Assembly: GCA_963669415.2 (NCBI GenBank)
Contig: CAXXPS010000002.1
Coordinates: forward strand, 1,116,001-1,180,000
Length of the DNA stretch: 64,000 bases
Source of the DNA: JAWKWH01 sp963669415
Lineage (GTDB): Bacteria > Pseudomonadota > Alphaproteobacteria > Rhizobiales > Rhizobiaceae
Direction: 5' to 3'
Shown in pieces: positions 1 to 8,500 of the stretch. A program made the translations under genes and the position numbers. How positions within the stretch are numbered: the first letter of the stretch is position 1; every line of letters starts with the position of its first letter. The notes under the pieces are model-generated. The model had not been told where the DNA came from. It did not search any database and was given only the letters and a program-made list of their open reading frames with translations.

Positions 1-366
1 GGCGCCGGCAATGTGATGCCAGCCAAGCCGCTCACCCGGCATCAGCGCCGAGCCAAGCACAATCAACAAAGGCCACAGATAGGCGATCAGGCTTGCCTCG
101 GCGGCGGGCGCATTACGCAGCGCGGTAAAATAGAAGAAGTGGTATCCGAACAGACCGGCAATGCCGGTTACCCACGCTCCCACCGGAACCCGCACACCGG
201 CCGGTACGGGAACGAAGCCCCTGACGGCGAACCCTGCAGCCGCGCCGATCGAAAAGGTAAGTGCGGCAAGTTGAAAGGGCGGCACCTGGCCGGAAGCGTC
301 GGTAAAGAGCGCCAGCAGCGCCCACATCGCAACTGCTGAAAATCCAATGAACGTTGCCCGCGCCAT
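1..366 (-). CDS. EamA/DMT-family transporter (partial, 3' end off window)
   Basis: The reverse strand is open from an ATG at 366 to the left edge (122 codons, no stop inside the window). The translation begins MARATFIGFSAVAMWALLAL and continues with alternating hydrophobic segments, including GLFGYHFFYFTALRNAPAAE. That stretch is the typical second helix and loop of one EamA repeat in drug/metabolite transporters. This is the N-terminal EamA half, with about four membrane segments. Members export amino acids or other small metabolites; YddG-like proteins share the FxxFTALR-type loop. The substrate cannot be told from sequence. Family call is fairly sure, function is not. Confidence 0.75.
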   Translation of the reverse strand, partial: MARATFIGFSAVAMWALLALFTDASGQVPPFQLAALTFSIGAAAGFAVRGFVPVPAGVRVPVGAWVTGIAGLFGYHFFYFTALRNAPAAEASLIAYLWPLLIVLGSALMPGERLGWHHIAGA

Positions 367-438
367 GGTTGGTCCGATACAAAGGCGCACACCGGCGCGT
401 TGAAACCGGACCTTATTGCATCGGAAGCTCTGTGCCGG

Positions 439-1227
439 TCAATTGCTGGCGGTAAACCTTGTCGCATATAGCCGCAGCGTGCCGACCTGAGTGCCAACGG
501 TGGCGAAAATCGGCGCGTAGATATTGCTTGCCCCGACGGGTGCAAAGCCGATTTCCATGCGGCTGCGGTGTTTCATGAATTCAAGCGCACGACGGCCCTT
601 GCGATATCCGGAAACAGGCTCGAATTTTGCCTTGCAACGCACCACATCGCCCTTGAAACCTTTTGTCCTAAACGGCCTCATACCGGCATAGCTAAGCTTC
701 AGGTTGACCCGCATCTCGCCGTCATAGGCGCGGATCGTGCGATTGCAGACTTCGCGGGCCGAACTGGCCCTGACCATGGTAGCCGTCAGAGGGTCGAACA
801 CCGCACTTAAATCATCAGCACCGAGTGGAACCCAATTTGCGCCGCGCTTTTTTAACGGCGGCACGTTCTCGGTTTCGACAACCTTGCCCTCGGAAAAGCG
901 AATCGCGGTCTTCTGCGCCTTGCCGCCCATCACGTAATTCAACTGATAGCCCAATGGCTCCACACCGTTCTCTGCAATGCGCCCGGTAACCTGCGTATGC
1001 GCGACGGTCTTGTCGAACATGCGGGCAAGACCGGCGCTTTTGAGACTGCCGTTGAGAACGAACGTATCGCCGGAGAAATTCGATATGAACGTCGATTTGG
1101 CGATTCTCAGGCCAAGAAATGTCAATTTATAGTCGCCACGGAAGGTTTTTGGCGCCTCCAGTGCGGCCGCATTCAACGGGAGCAGAATGGCGATGCTGGC
1201 GGCGAGAGCCGCAATTCGTCTGGTCAT
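439..1227 (-). CDS. DUF3108 domain periplasmic protein
   Basis: The 262-residue product starts MTRRIAALAASIAILLPLNAA, a clear Sec signal peptide ending around Ala-Ala-Leu. The mature part (FRGDYKLTFLGLRIAKSTF, then a GxLKSAGLA segment) matches the beta-rich DUF3108 family, a lipocalin-like envelope barrel of unknown role that is common in Rhizobiales. An in-frame ATG at 1269 would add 14 charged residues ahead of the signal. I prefer 1227 because a GAGAGGA-like sequence precedes it and the signal peptide then begins properly. It is divergent from rpmB, a neighbour arrangement common in this order. Function unknown. Confidence 0.75.
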   Translation of the reverse strand: MTRRIAALAASIAILLPLNAAALEAPKTFRGDYKLTFLGLRIAKSTFISNFSGDTFVLNGSLKSAGLARMFDKTVAHTQVTGRIAENGVEPLGYQLNYVMGGKAQKTAIRFSEGKVVETENVPPLKKRGANWVPLGADDLSAVFDPLTATMVRASSAREVCNRTIRAYDGEMRVNLKLSYAGMRPFRTKGFKGDVVRCKAKFEPVSGYRKGRRALEFMKHRSRMEIGFAPVGASNIYAPIFATVGTQVGTLRLYATRFTASN

Positions 1228-1479
1228 ATTGGTCAGAAATCCTCTCTTGGTCCCACCCAAGCCTCTCAACTAAGAGTTACTATATGGAAAAAAGCCGATG
1301 AACGGTAGATGAACGACGTCACAGGAACGCGTCCACGCTTGACGCTAGTCCCAAATCCCACTATGGAAGCGCGACTTTTCCCGTGAGGCAGTCGAAAGCG
1401 CATACGCGCCGAAAATTCCGGTGCGACATTGACGTATTTCAGCCCACGGCGACACCGAATTGATAGAAGGTTTTTCGAG

Positions 1480-1773
1480 ATGTCACGCACGTGCGAGTTG
1501 ACCGGCAAGTCCGTTTTGACCGGAAACAATGTGAGCCACGCCAACAACAAGACGCGCCGCCGTTTTCTGCCCAATCTGGTGAATGTAACGCTGATGTCGG
1601 AAGCGATGGGCCAAAGTTATCGCATGCGCGTTTCAGCGGCAGCGCTGCGCACCGTCGAGCATCGCGGCGGCTTGGACCCGTTTCTCGCCAAGGCCAGCGC
1701 CAATGAATTGTCGCAGCGCGCTCGGCTGCTGAAAAAGCAGATTGCCAAGAAGCAGGCCGAAACCGCAGCCTGA
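1480..1773 (+). CDS. rpmB: 50S ribosomal protein L28
   Basis: The 97-residue product begins MSRTCELTGKSVLTGNNVSH and contains NKTRRRFLPNL, the classic L28 N-terminal signature, followed by the basic C-terminal tail LLKKQIAKKQAE of the alphaproteobacterial form. L28 is a small protein of the large ribosomal subunit that binds 23S rRNA near the E site. The start at 1480 is chosen over an upstream in-frame ATG at 1429 because GAAGG lies 9 bp before it and L28 always begins at this Ser-Arg-Thr-Cys-Glu segment. The gene stands alone and has its own promoter region shared with the divergent DUF3108 gene. Confidence 0.97.
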   Translation: MSRTCELTGKSVLTGNNVSHANNKTRRRFLPNLVNVTLMSEAMGQSYRMRVSAAALRTVEHRGGLDPFLAKASANELSQRARLLKKQIAKKQAETAA

Positions 1774-1835
1774 TCCGGCTTTGCGTTTTCGGGCAGTACT
1801 GATCTACGGCTGGTTCCATTACCCAGGATAAAAAA

Positions 1836-2465
1836 ATGACAACAGGAAAGCTTTCCACGGCGAGCGTTGCTCCCTTCGTTGCGATGATGGTTATTGTTGT
1901 TGCGGCGTCGAACTACCTCGTCCAGTTCCAGTTCAATCATTTTGGTCTTGGGGAACTGCTGACCTGGGGTGCGTTCACCTATCCGGTCGCCTTTCTGATC
2001 AATGATTTGGCAAACCGCCGGTTGGGCCCGGCCGCGGCCCGCCGCGTTGTATTTGCGGGTTTTGCGCTGGCTGTCATGCTTTCGATCTGGCTTGCAACCC
2101 CGCGAATTGCCATTGCTTCTGGAACCGCTTTCCTGGTCGCACAGCTGCTTGATACATCGATATTCGATTGGCTGCGACGCGAACAATGGTGGCGTGCGCC
2201 GCTGTTGTCGTCGGTCGTCGGGTCTATTCTGGACACAATCCTGTTCTTTGGCCTGGCATTTGCACCCTTTTTCGCCTTTGTCGACGGGCTGTTCGGCATG
2301 GAGGATGGTTCGCTGGGATTCGGCGTAGATTTTCTCGGTCGCGAGTTGCCGCTTTGGGTTTCGCTCGCCGTTGGCGATCTGGGTGTCAAGCTGCTGGTCG
2401 CGCTTGCGATGCTGGCGCCCTATGGTTTGTTGCTATCGCGACTGAAACCGGCCGAGACTACCTGA
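1836..2465 (+). CDS. yhhQ: Queuosine precursor transporter (VUT/YhhQ family)
   Basis: A 209-residue polytopic membrane protein with about six hydrophobic segments. It carries family landmarks: NYLVQFQFN near residue 26, LTWGAFTYPVAFLINDLANRR at 43-63 (the YPxxFLxxDxxxxxxG pattern) and the late WVSLAVGDLGVKLL segment. YhhQ proteins import 7-cyano-7-deazaguanine or related queuine precursors for tRNA modification. AGGA lies about 7 bp before the ATG. It is 62 bp downstream of rpmB on the same strand and may be co-transcribed. The next gene converges from the right with only 7 bp between stops. Confidence 0.88.
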   Translation: MTTGKLSTASVAPFVAMMVIVVAASNYLVQFQFNHFGLGELLTWGAFTYPVAFLINDLANRRLGPAAARRVVFAGFALAVMLSIWLATPRIAIASGTAFLVAQLLDTSIFDWLRREQWWRAPLLSSVVGSILDTILFFGLAFAPFFAFVDGLFGMEDGSLGFGVDFLGRELPLWVSLAVGDLGVKLLVALAMLAPYGLLLSRLKPAETT

Positions 2466-2472
2466 CCGCTAC

Positions 2473-3483
2473 TCACTCGGTCAGAATGAATTCCAGATAG
2501 AGGTTGCGTTGCAGGATGGAATGGTTGTCATCCGACACCACCGCAATCCTCTGCCGGCCTTGCTCATCAATCCAGGCGTCCAGCCCTTCCATGTTGTCGA
2601 TCTGAAAATTCAGATCAGCCTCGAACAATATCGTCCCATCGATCGTCCGTCCTTTAGCGATCGTGGCGGTATCGACCTGCCTGAAGCGCATTTTCACCCC
2701 TTCAGCCATGTTGAAGCTGCGCTCCAGCAACAGCAGGCTGCCATCGGCGAGAAACGTGCAAGCGGTGATGTCAAATGTTCCCCGCCGTTTGACCTTGAAT
2801 ACGCCCTTTCGCGGCCCTTCAAGAACGGCTGCAAAAATGTTGCCCTGTTTATCGATGCTGCGCTCGGTTATGGCGACGCGCGCACCTTCCAGCCCGGAAT
2901 CCTCCGGTGAATAGGCGATGGCTTCGAAGCCCTTGTTCCGGCGCAATTCATAGGCGGGAACCAGAAACGGAACCGTTCCGTTTGGCGTGCCCATGTTTGC
3001 TGAAGCAAGGTCAAATGTCGCTATCCGGTGTTCGCGTTCGAAACCGACGGTCACTTCGCTGCCCTGCACGGCCAGCGCCTCGGCATCCGTGTGCCATTTT
3101 TCATTGTTGATTGCGCCGGATGCATTGACCATCGGCTGCATTGAAAATCCGCTGACGCCGACCGGAACACCGTTGCCGTCCCTTTCCAGCGTGCCGTGAT
3201 ACCAAAAGCCGCTGTCAGTCACGCCAATGAACCCGCTGCCAGGCACCACATAACGAAAGCCGGACATCGAACCGAAATGATCAAGTGCAGAGCGCAGTTC
3301 AAGTCCGCCGACGAATTCCAGCCGCCCAAACCGGGTTTCGGTGGACCCTATCTTGAAGCTTCTGATCGGATAGCTTCGTATCTCGGCAGGGATTGCCACC
3401 GCTTCCTGGGCACCGGCCAGACCGGATCCGAACAAAAAAGTTGTCGAGATCAGTACCGCAGCCAGTATTGCCCTGTTTCGCAA
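2473..3483 (-). CDS. Esterase-like activity of phytase family protein
   Basis: A 336-residue exported protein: the signal peptide (MRNRAILAAVLISTTFLFGSGLAGA) is followed by a single domain with the phytase-like beta-propeller features GGLELRS, FIGVTDSGFWYHG and a C-terminal IDNMEGLDAW...VSDDN segment. This is the Phytase-like domain of alphaproteobacterial 'esterase-like activity of phytase' proteins. Enzymatic activity in this subgroup is not well defined. The start is a TTG at 3483, only 2 bp after the cobT stop, so it is probably translationally coupled to cobT. No ATG fits the signal peptide. Confidence 0.8.
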   Translation of the reverse strand: MRNRAILAAVLISTTFLFGSGLAGAQEAVAIPAEIRSYPIRSFKIGSTETRFGRLEFVGGLELRSALDHFGSMSGFRYVVPGSGFIGVTDSGFWYHGTLERDGNGVPVGVSGFSMQPMVNASGAINNEKWHTDAEALAVQGSEVTVGFEREHRIATFDLASANMGTPNGTVPFLVPAYELRRNKGFEAIAYSPEDSGLEGARVAITERSIDKQGNIFAAVLEGPRKGVFKVKRRGTFDITACTFLADGSLLLLERSFNMAEGVKMRFRQVDTATIAKGRTIDGTILFEADLNFQIDNMEGLDAWIDEQGRQRIAVVSDDNHSILQRNLYLEFILTE

Positions 3484-3485
3484 AT

Positions 3486-5387
3486 TCAGCTCGCGCGGCG
3501 AAGCCCGCGGTCGGGCCCGCTTTCTTCCGTGAACAGGGACGCCAGTTGTTCCGTCATTGCGCCGGCAAGCTCTTCGGCGTCGACGATTGTGACGGCGCGG
3601 CGGTAATAACGCGTGACATCATGGCCGATGCCAATGGCCAGCAGCTCGACCGGCGACTTGGTTTCGATCAGCTCGATGACCGCGCGCAAGTGCCGCTCGA
3701 GATAATTTCCCGGATTGACCGACAATGTCGAATCATCCACCGGCGCGCCATCGGAGATCATCATCAGGATCTTGCGTTGCTCACGGCGGCCCAGCAACCG
3801 GCGATGCGCCCATAGCAGGGCTTCGCCATCGATATTTTCCTTCAAAAGGCCCTCACGCATCATCAAGCCAAGATTGCGGCGCGAACGCCGCCATGGCGCG
3901 TCTGCCGATTTATAGACGATGTGCCGGAGATCGTTCAGCCGTCCGGGATTTGCGGGCTTGCCATCCTTGAGCCATTTCTCCCGCGCCTGCCCGCCCTTCC
4001 AGGCCCGGGTGGTGAAACCAAGAATCTCGACCGAAACACCGCAGCGCTCCAATGTACGCGCAAGGATGTCACCGCAAGTCGCCGCAACGGTAATGGGCCG
4101 CCCGCGCATCGAACCGGAATTGTCGATCAGCAATGTCACGACGGTGTCGCGAAACTTGGTATCGCGCTCCTGCTTAAAGGTCAGAGCGGCAAACGTGCCC
4201 TTCATCTCGTCCATCACCAGCCGCGGCAGGCGGGCGGGATCGAGATAGCCTTCTTCAAGGTCGAAATCCCAAGAGCGGTTTTGCTGTGCCATCAACCGGC
4301 GCTGCAGCCGGTTGGCCAAACGTCCTACCACGCCTTGCAGATTGGCCAGTTGCTTGTCGAGGAAGGCCCGCAGGCGCTCAAGTTCCTCTTCTTCGCACAA
4401 TTCCTCGGCCCCGATGATTTCGTCGAAATGCGATGTGAATATTTTGTAGTCAAAGTCCGATGGCAGGTCGGCGAACGGATGTTCTGGCCGCTTCGCTTCG
4501 CCGGGCGTTTCCGCATCGTCATCCGTATCGTCTTCGCTGACATCCTCCGCCGTGGTATCGGAGGCTTCCATCTCGCCGGTTTGATCTTCCTCGCTGTCGC
4601 CGGGGGATTCTTCCGATTCAGCCTGCTCCGAACTGGAATCGGTTTCGCCGTCATCCTCGGGCTGGTCGTCGCCCTGCTCCTGGTCGTCGTCGCTGTCGTC
4701 AGTCTCGTCGTTTTCCTCATCGCCGAGTTCATCGGCCATTTCCATCGACACCAGCATGTCGCGGATCAATCTGGCGAACGCACCCTGGTCGTCGAGACTT
4801 GCCTCCAGGTTTTCCATGTCGCCGCCGGCCTTGTCGACAATCCAGTCTCGCCAAAGGCTGACAACATTTTCGCCGCTGCGGGGCGGGGCGGCGCCTGTCA
4901 GCTTTTCACGCACCATCATCGCCACCGCCTGCTCCATCGGGGCGTCAGCCTTGTCGGTCACTGCGCCAAGATTGGAGCGGGCGAACCGGTCTTCGAGCAT
5001 GTGTGCCAGGTTTTCCGCGACACCAGGCATTGCACGGGCGCCAATGGCTTCGACTCGGGCCTGTTCAACAGCATCAAAAATCGCTCGCGCCTGCCGGCCT
5101 TGGGGAGCCAGCTTGTTGTGAACGACCGGATCGTGACACGCCTTTCTGAGCGCCATGGAGTCGCCGACACCGCGTGTGACGGAAATATCCGTCGCGCTCG
5201 GTTTGCGCGGTAGTTCCGGTAGACGCACAAGATTGCCGGCCATTGTCGGCTTGTCTTTGGAGAAACTGACCTCAACCTCGTGGTCGCCGGCAATGGCGCG
5301 AACGCAGGTCGAAACCGCGCGTTTGAAACCGTCGGCATCAGCTCCGATCTTTATGCCGCTTCTGGAATTGTCACCCGGCCCGGCCAT
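3486..5387 (-). CDS. cobT: Cobaltochelatase subunit CobT
   Basis: A 633-residue CobT. With CobS it forms the AAA+ chaperone complex that drives CobN to insert cobalt into hydrogenobyrinic acid a,c-diamide in aerobic cobalamin synthesis. Visible parts are the N-terminal CobT domain, a very acidic linker (about residues 218-300, runs of Asp/Glu), and a C-terminal von Willebrand A domain with the MIDAS motif LLIDNSGSMRGRP near 425. Length is normal for rhizobial CobT. It lies 9 bp after cobS and is surely co-transcribed. CobN is not in this window. The acidic linker creates a long spurious antisense open frame. Confidence 0.96.
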   Translation of the reverse strand: MAGPGDNSRSGIKIGADADGFKRAVSTCVRAIAGDHEVEVSFSKDKPTMAGNLVRLPELPRKPSATDISVTRGVGDSMALRKACHDPVVHNKLAPQGRQARAIFDAVEQARVEAIGARAMPGVAENLAHMLEDRFARSNLGAVTDKADAPMEQAVAMMVREKLTGAAPPRSGENVVSLWRDWIVDKAGGDMENLEASLDDQGAFARLIRDMLVSMEMADELGDEENDETDDSDDDQEQGDDQPEDDGETDSSSEQAESEESPGDSEEDQTGEMEASDTTAEDVSEDDTDDDAETPGEAKRPEHPFADLPSDFDYKIFTSHFDEIIGAEELCEEEELERLRAFLDKQLANLQGVVGRLANRLQRRLMAQQNRSWDFDLEEGYLDPARLPRLVMDEMKGTFAALTFKQERDTKFRDTVVTLLIDNSGSMRGRPITVAATCGDILARTLERCGVSVEILGFTTRAWKGGQAREKWLKDGKPANPGRLNDLRHIVYKSADAPWRRSRRNLGLMMREGLLKENIDGEALLWAHRRLLGRREQRKILMMISDGAPVDDSTLSVNPGNYLERHLRAVIELIETKSPVELLAIGIGHDVTRYYRRAVTIVDAEELAGAMTEQLASLFTEESGPDRGLRRAS

Positions 5388-5396
5388 GTTCGATTA

Positions 5397-6383
5397 CTAA
5401 GCCAATACGACGTTGACGGCGCTTTCCGCCAGTTCTTCGCCGAACGCACGCTGGTAGAACTCGGCAACGACCGCCCGTTCCAGCTCATCGCACTTGTTGA
5501 GAAATGTCAGCCTGAAGGCCACGCCGACATCACCGAAAATCTCGGCGTTCTCAGCCCAGGTAATCACGGTACGCGGGCTCATGACCGTCGACAGGTCGCC
5601 ATTCATGAAGGCATTACGGGTCATGTCGGCAACGCGTACCATCTTGCCGACGATGTCGCGGCCTTCTTCATTCTGGTAATGCTTGGCCTTGGCTAGCACT
5701 ATCCCCGCCTCGTCATCATGCGGCAGATAATTCAGCGTGGTGACGATCGACCAGCGGTCCATCTGCGCCTGGTTGATCTGCTGTGTGCCGTGATAAAGCC
5801 CTGTCGTGTCACCGAGACCGACAGTATTTGCGGTCGCAAACAACCGGAACGCCGGGTGGGGCCGAATAACCCTCGACTGATCAAGCAGCGTCAAGCGTCC
5901 GGACGATTCCAGAACACGCTGAATCACGAACATGACATCCGGCCGGCCGGCATCGTATTCGTCAAAGCAAAGCGCCACATTGTGCTGGTAGGCCCACGGC
6001 AGGATGCCGTCCCGGAACTCGGTGACTTGTTTGCCTTCCTGCAGCACGATCGCATCTTTGCCGACGAGGTCGATACGACTGACATGGCTGTCGAGATTGA
6101 CCCGCACGCATGGCCAGTTGAGCCGCGCAGCGACTTGCTCGATATGGGTCGATTTGCCGGTGCCGTGATAGCCGGAAATCATGACGCGGCGGTTGAACGC
6201 GAAGCCCGCCAGAATTGCCATCGTAGTCGTCTGGTCAAACTGGTAGTCCGGGTCGATGTCCGGAACTTGCTCGTCGCGCACGGAATAGGCCGGAATGACC
6301 ATATCCGTGTCGAACCCGAAGGTTTCCTTGGCAGAAACTGTTGTGTCGGGCAGATTGGTTATGTCGCGTTCATGCTTGTTCAT
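5397..6383 (-). CDS. cobS: Cobaltochelatase subunit CobS (AAA+ ATPase)
   Basis: A 328-residue MoxR-clade AAA+ protein, the ATPase ring of aerobic cobaltochelatase CobNST. It shows the CobS N-terminal segment (FGFDTDMVIPAYS), Walker A GYHGTGKST near residue 80, Walker B ALCFDEYDAG around 138-146 and the arginine-finger region MSPRTVITWAENA. GGAGG lies 5 bp before the ATG. Order cobS-cobT is conserved in rhizobia, and a J-domain gene and bolA commonly lie upstream, as here. Confidence 0.97.
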   Translation of the reverse strand: MNKHERDITNLPDTTVSAKETFGFDTDMVIPAYSVRDEQVPDIDPDYQFDQTTTMAILAGFAFNRRVMISGYHGTGKSTHIEQVAARLNWPCVRVNLDSHVSRIDLVGKDAIVLQEGKQVTEFRDGILPWAYQHNVALCFDEYDAGRPDVMFVIQRVLESSGRLTLLDQSRVIRPHPAFRLFATANTVGLGDTTGLYHGTQQINQAQMDRWSIVTTLNYLPHDDEAGIVLAKAKHYQNEEGRDIVGKMVRVADMTRNAFMNGDLSTVMSPRTVITWAENAEIFGDVGVAFRLTFLNKCDELERAVVAEFYQRAFGEELAESAVNVVLA

Positions 6384-6459
6384 GATGCCTCCGGGGCGCT
6401 TCTGGGAGCGCTGCGCCCGTCGTCGAGAATTATTACAGGGTCTTTATCACTTGCCGTGG

Positions 6460-7074
6460 TCAACACAACCCCGCCTGCCTTAGCAGGCGATAGGCTTGCA
6501 AGACTTCGCGGAACCGTTCTTCGGAACCCCTGTTGCCGTCATTCGCATCCGGATGGTGGCGTTTTACGAGTTCCTTATAGCGCTTCTTTATGTCTTCGCC
6601 AGTCGCCTTTGGTCCGAGGCCCAATGTTTCCAGCGCCTTGGCCTCCAGCGGCTTGGTTTTTCGCGGACCGGACTTTTTGGACCCGTCTGCACCAAACAGA
6701 TTGTAGGGGTCCTGGATGCGCTTGTAATACCCTGCTCGGCCCGACCGTTTGGTCGCCATGTCAGGTGCGACTTTGGCTTCTCCAGTTCCACCCATTTTCC
6801 AGGTCGGCCGATGACCGGTCAGCGCTTCCTTTTGAAACTTGGCGACGTCGGAATCGGGCAGACCCGAGAAGTAGTTGTAATTTTTGTTGTATTCGCGCAC
6901 GTGTTTGACGCAGAAGCGCAGATATTCGCCCTCCTTGTGACGGCCGACCGGCGCCTTGTGGGTTCCGGCCTTGGTGCAACCATCCCACTGGCACTCTGGT
7001 TCGCGTGCGCGCTTTTCGGCTTCCGCGTCGGGGCGCACCCGAATCTTGTCAAAATATTTCGAAAACTCGCTCAT
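6460..7074 (-). CDS. J-domain (DnaJ-class) co-chaperone
   Basis: The 204-residue product starts MSEFSKYFDKIRVRP. The N-terminal half has a possible metal site (CQWDGC...C in FCVKHVREYNKNYNYF). The C-terminal ~65 residues are a J domain with the diagnostic HPD motif in LVKRHHPDANDG. Unlike DnaJ, the J domain is at the C terminus and there are no CxxCxGxG zinc repeats, so this is a specialised co-chaperone that would stimulate DnaK. An upstream in-frame ATG at 7269 adds 65 residues of non-family sequence overlapping bolA, so I take 7074. It is upstream of cobS on the same strand (76 bp gap), a pairing common in Rhizobiales. Confidence 0.88.
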   Translation of the reverse strand: MSEFSKYFDKIRVRPDAEAEKRAREPECQWDGCTKAGTHKAPVGRHKEGEYLRFCVKHVREYNKNYNYFSGLPDSDVAKFQKEALTGHRPTWKMGGTGEAKVAPDMATKRSGRAGYYKRIQDPYNLFGADGSKKSGPRKTKPLEAKALETLGLGPKATGEDIKKRYKELVKRHHPDANDGNRGSEERFREVLQAYRLLRQAGLC

Positions 7075-7198
7075 TGCCCATGAGTATGGTTGGATCAAAC
7101 CGCAAAACAAGAATTGACAATCAACAATTTGTGGCACTAACCGCTGAATCGGTTCACCAAAACTGCCGAACAGGCGCATATGAACCAAGGAGCGTGAA

Positions 7199-7480
7199 AT
7201 GTCCATAAAGGAAACGATTGAAGCCAAGCTCAATGGCAGGTTTTCGCCAGAACGCATGGAAGTGATCAATGAGAGCCACCAGCACGCCGGTCATCAACCG
7301 CAATTCGACGGAGAGGGCGAAACACACTTCAGAGTTCGCATCATATCGGCGGAGTTTGAAGGAATGAGCCGCATCGAGCGTCACCGTGCCGTCAACGATC
7401 TGTTGGCCGACGAATTGGCCGCAGGGGTTCACGCGTTGGCGGTCGAACCGGCCGCGCCCGGCGAAAACGTGCGGTGGTAG
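7199..7480 (+). CDS. BolA family protein
   Basis: A 93-residue BolA: MSIKETIEAKLNGRFSPERMEVINES, the conserved GETHFRVRIISAEFEG core, and the helix MSRIERHRAVNDLLADEL ending in HALAVEPAAP. BolA proteins partner monothiol glutaredoxins to handle [2Fe-2S] clusters and are linked to stress and morphology. The conserved His in SHQHAGH and the second-strand THF are present. AAGGAG precedes the ATG by 6-7 bp. It is divergent from the J-domain gene. Confidence 0.94.
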   Translation: MSIKETIEAKLNGRFSPERMEVINESHQHAGHQPQFDGEGETHFRVRIISAEFEGMSRIERHRAVNDLLADELAAGVHALAVEPAAPGENVRW

Positions 7481-7504
7481 GAAGCGGCAATCGAAGTAAC
7501 ATCC

Positions 7505-7675
7505 GTGCGACCCATCAAGGCGCCGACCGATCGCAGACGACGCGAAGAAGAAGCAGAGTTGAATCGGGACCATCGTCCGTTCGGATATGCATTGGATGAT
7601 CAATCGCCAAACAAGCTTGAGCAGGAGCAACATGTGAACACATTCGTGGGACATCTGCTCGATCAAAATTCGTAA
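7505..7675 (+). CDS. Possible small hypothetical protein (56 aa)
   Basis: An open frame from GTG at 7505 to TAA at 7673-7675, in the same frame as bolA and separated from it by the bolA TAG. Read from 7481 the frame stays open, so it could also be a decayed C-terminal extension of bolA. The predicted peptide is highly charged (VRPIKAPTDRRRREEEAELN then a GYALDDQSPNK segment) with no domain I recognise. The ribosome-binding site is weak. It is too short to decide by eye whether it is coding. Confidence 0.25.
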   Translation: MRPIKAPTDRRRREEEAELNRDHRPFGYALDDQSPNKLEQEQHVNTFVGHLLDQNS

Positions 7676-7750
7676 TGCCGGGACTGTTGAACGGTTCCAA
7701 TTGAATTTGAAACACTCTAATAGGGCGCGGACGGCGACAACGAGGAAACG

Positions 7751-8500
7751 ATGAGCGTGGCAGAGAAGAAGCAGAAGAAGTCAAGCGGCCTCGGAGAGAC
7801 TGTCAGCGTCATCGTCCAGGCGGTGCTGCTGGCGCTTGTGATCCGGAGCGTTCTGTTTCAGCCATTCTCCATTCCGTCGGGGTCGATGCGGCCTACCCTT
7901 CTGGAAGGAGACTATCTGTTCGTCACCAAGTGGGCCTACGGATATTCGCGCCATGCCTTGCCGTTCTCGCCAAACCTGTTTGAGGGACGGATCTGGGCCA
8001 GTGAACCCGAGCGTGGCGATGTTGCGGTTTTCAAGTTTCCACCAAATCCATCGATTGACTACATCAAACGCGTGATAGGCCTGCCCGGTGACCGGATCCA
8101 GGTCAGGGATGGATTGCTGCATATCAATGGCGAGCCGATCAAGCGGGAATTGATCGGACAGATTGATGACGAAGATGTCACCGAGCAGATAGGTCCCGTT
8201 GATGTTTTCCTGGAAACACTGCCCAACGGCGTTTCCTACGAAACGCTTGATCTCAGCAAGGGAACCCCGGGGGACAACACCCGCGAATTTACGGTTCCCG
8301 AGGGCCACTATTTCATGATGGGCGACAATCGCGACAACTCGACCGACAGCCGCTTCAATGTCGGATACGTGCCAGCCGACCACCTTGTCGGCAGGGCCAA
8401 TATCATATTCTTCTCGATTGCCGGCGGTGCAAGTCCACTTGAAATCTGGAAATGGCCTTCGCTTGCACGCCCGTCTCGCCTGTTCAACTGGGTGGACTGA
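7751..8500 (+). CDS. lepB: Signal peptidase I
   Basis: A 249-residue type I signal peptidase. The N-terminal anchor (VSVIVQAVLLALVIRSVLF, residues 18-36) is followed by box B PSGSMRPTL with nucleophile Ser45, box D RGDVAVFKFP...DYIKRVIGLPGD with general-base Lys106, and box E GDNRDNSTDSR. It removes signal peptides from exported proteins at the outer face of the inner membrane. The stop overlaps the rnc start by one base (TGATG). This lepB-rnc-era-recO order is standard in alphaproteobacteria. Confidence 0.97.
   Translation: MSVAEKKQKKSSGLGETVSVIVQAVLLALVIRSVLFQPFSIPSGSMRPTLLEGDYLFVTKWAYGYSRHALPFSPNLFEGRIWASEPERGDVAVFKFPPNPSIDYIKRVIGLPGDRIQVRDGLLHINGEPIKRELIGQIDDEDVTEQIGPVDVFLETLPNGVSYETLDLSKGTPGDNTREFTVPEGHYFMMGDNRDNSTDSRFNVGYVPADHLVGRANIIFFSIAGGASPLEIWKWPSLARPSRLFNWVD

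Noticed and set aside
13..339. A plus-strand 108-codon frame over the left-edge transporter
   Set aside because: The reverse-strand EamA reading has clear membrane segments and family motifs. The plus-strand peptide is Arg-rich and without features.
3921..5213. A 430-codon plus-strand open frame antisense to cobT
   Set aside because: It is created by the repetitive acidic codons of the cobT linker on the other strand. The translation (many Val, Leu, Phe runs) has no family, and cobT itself is certain.
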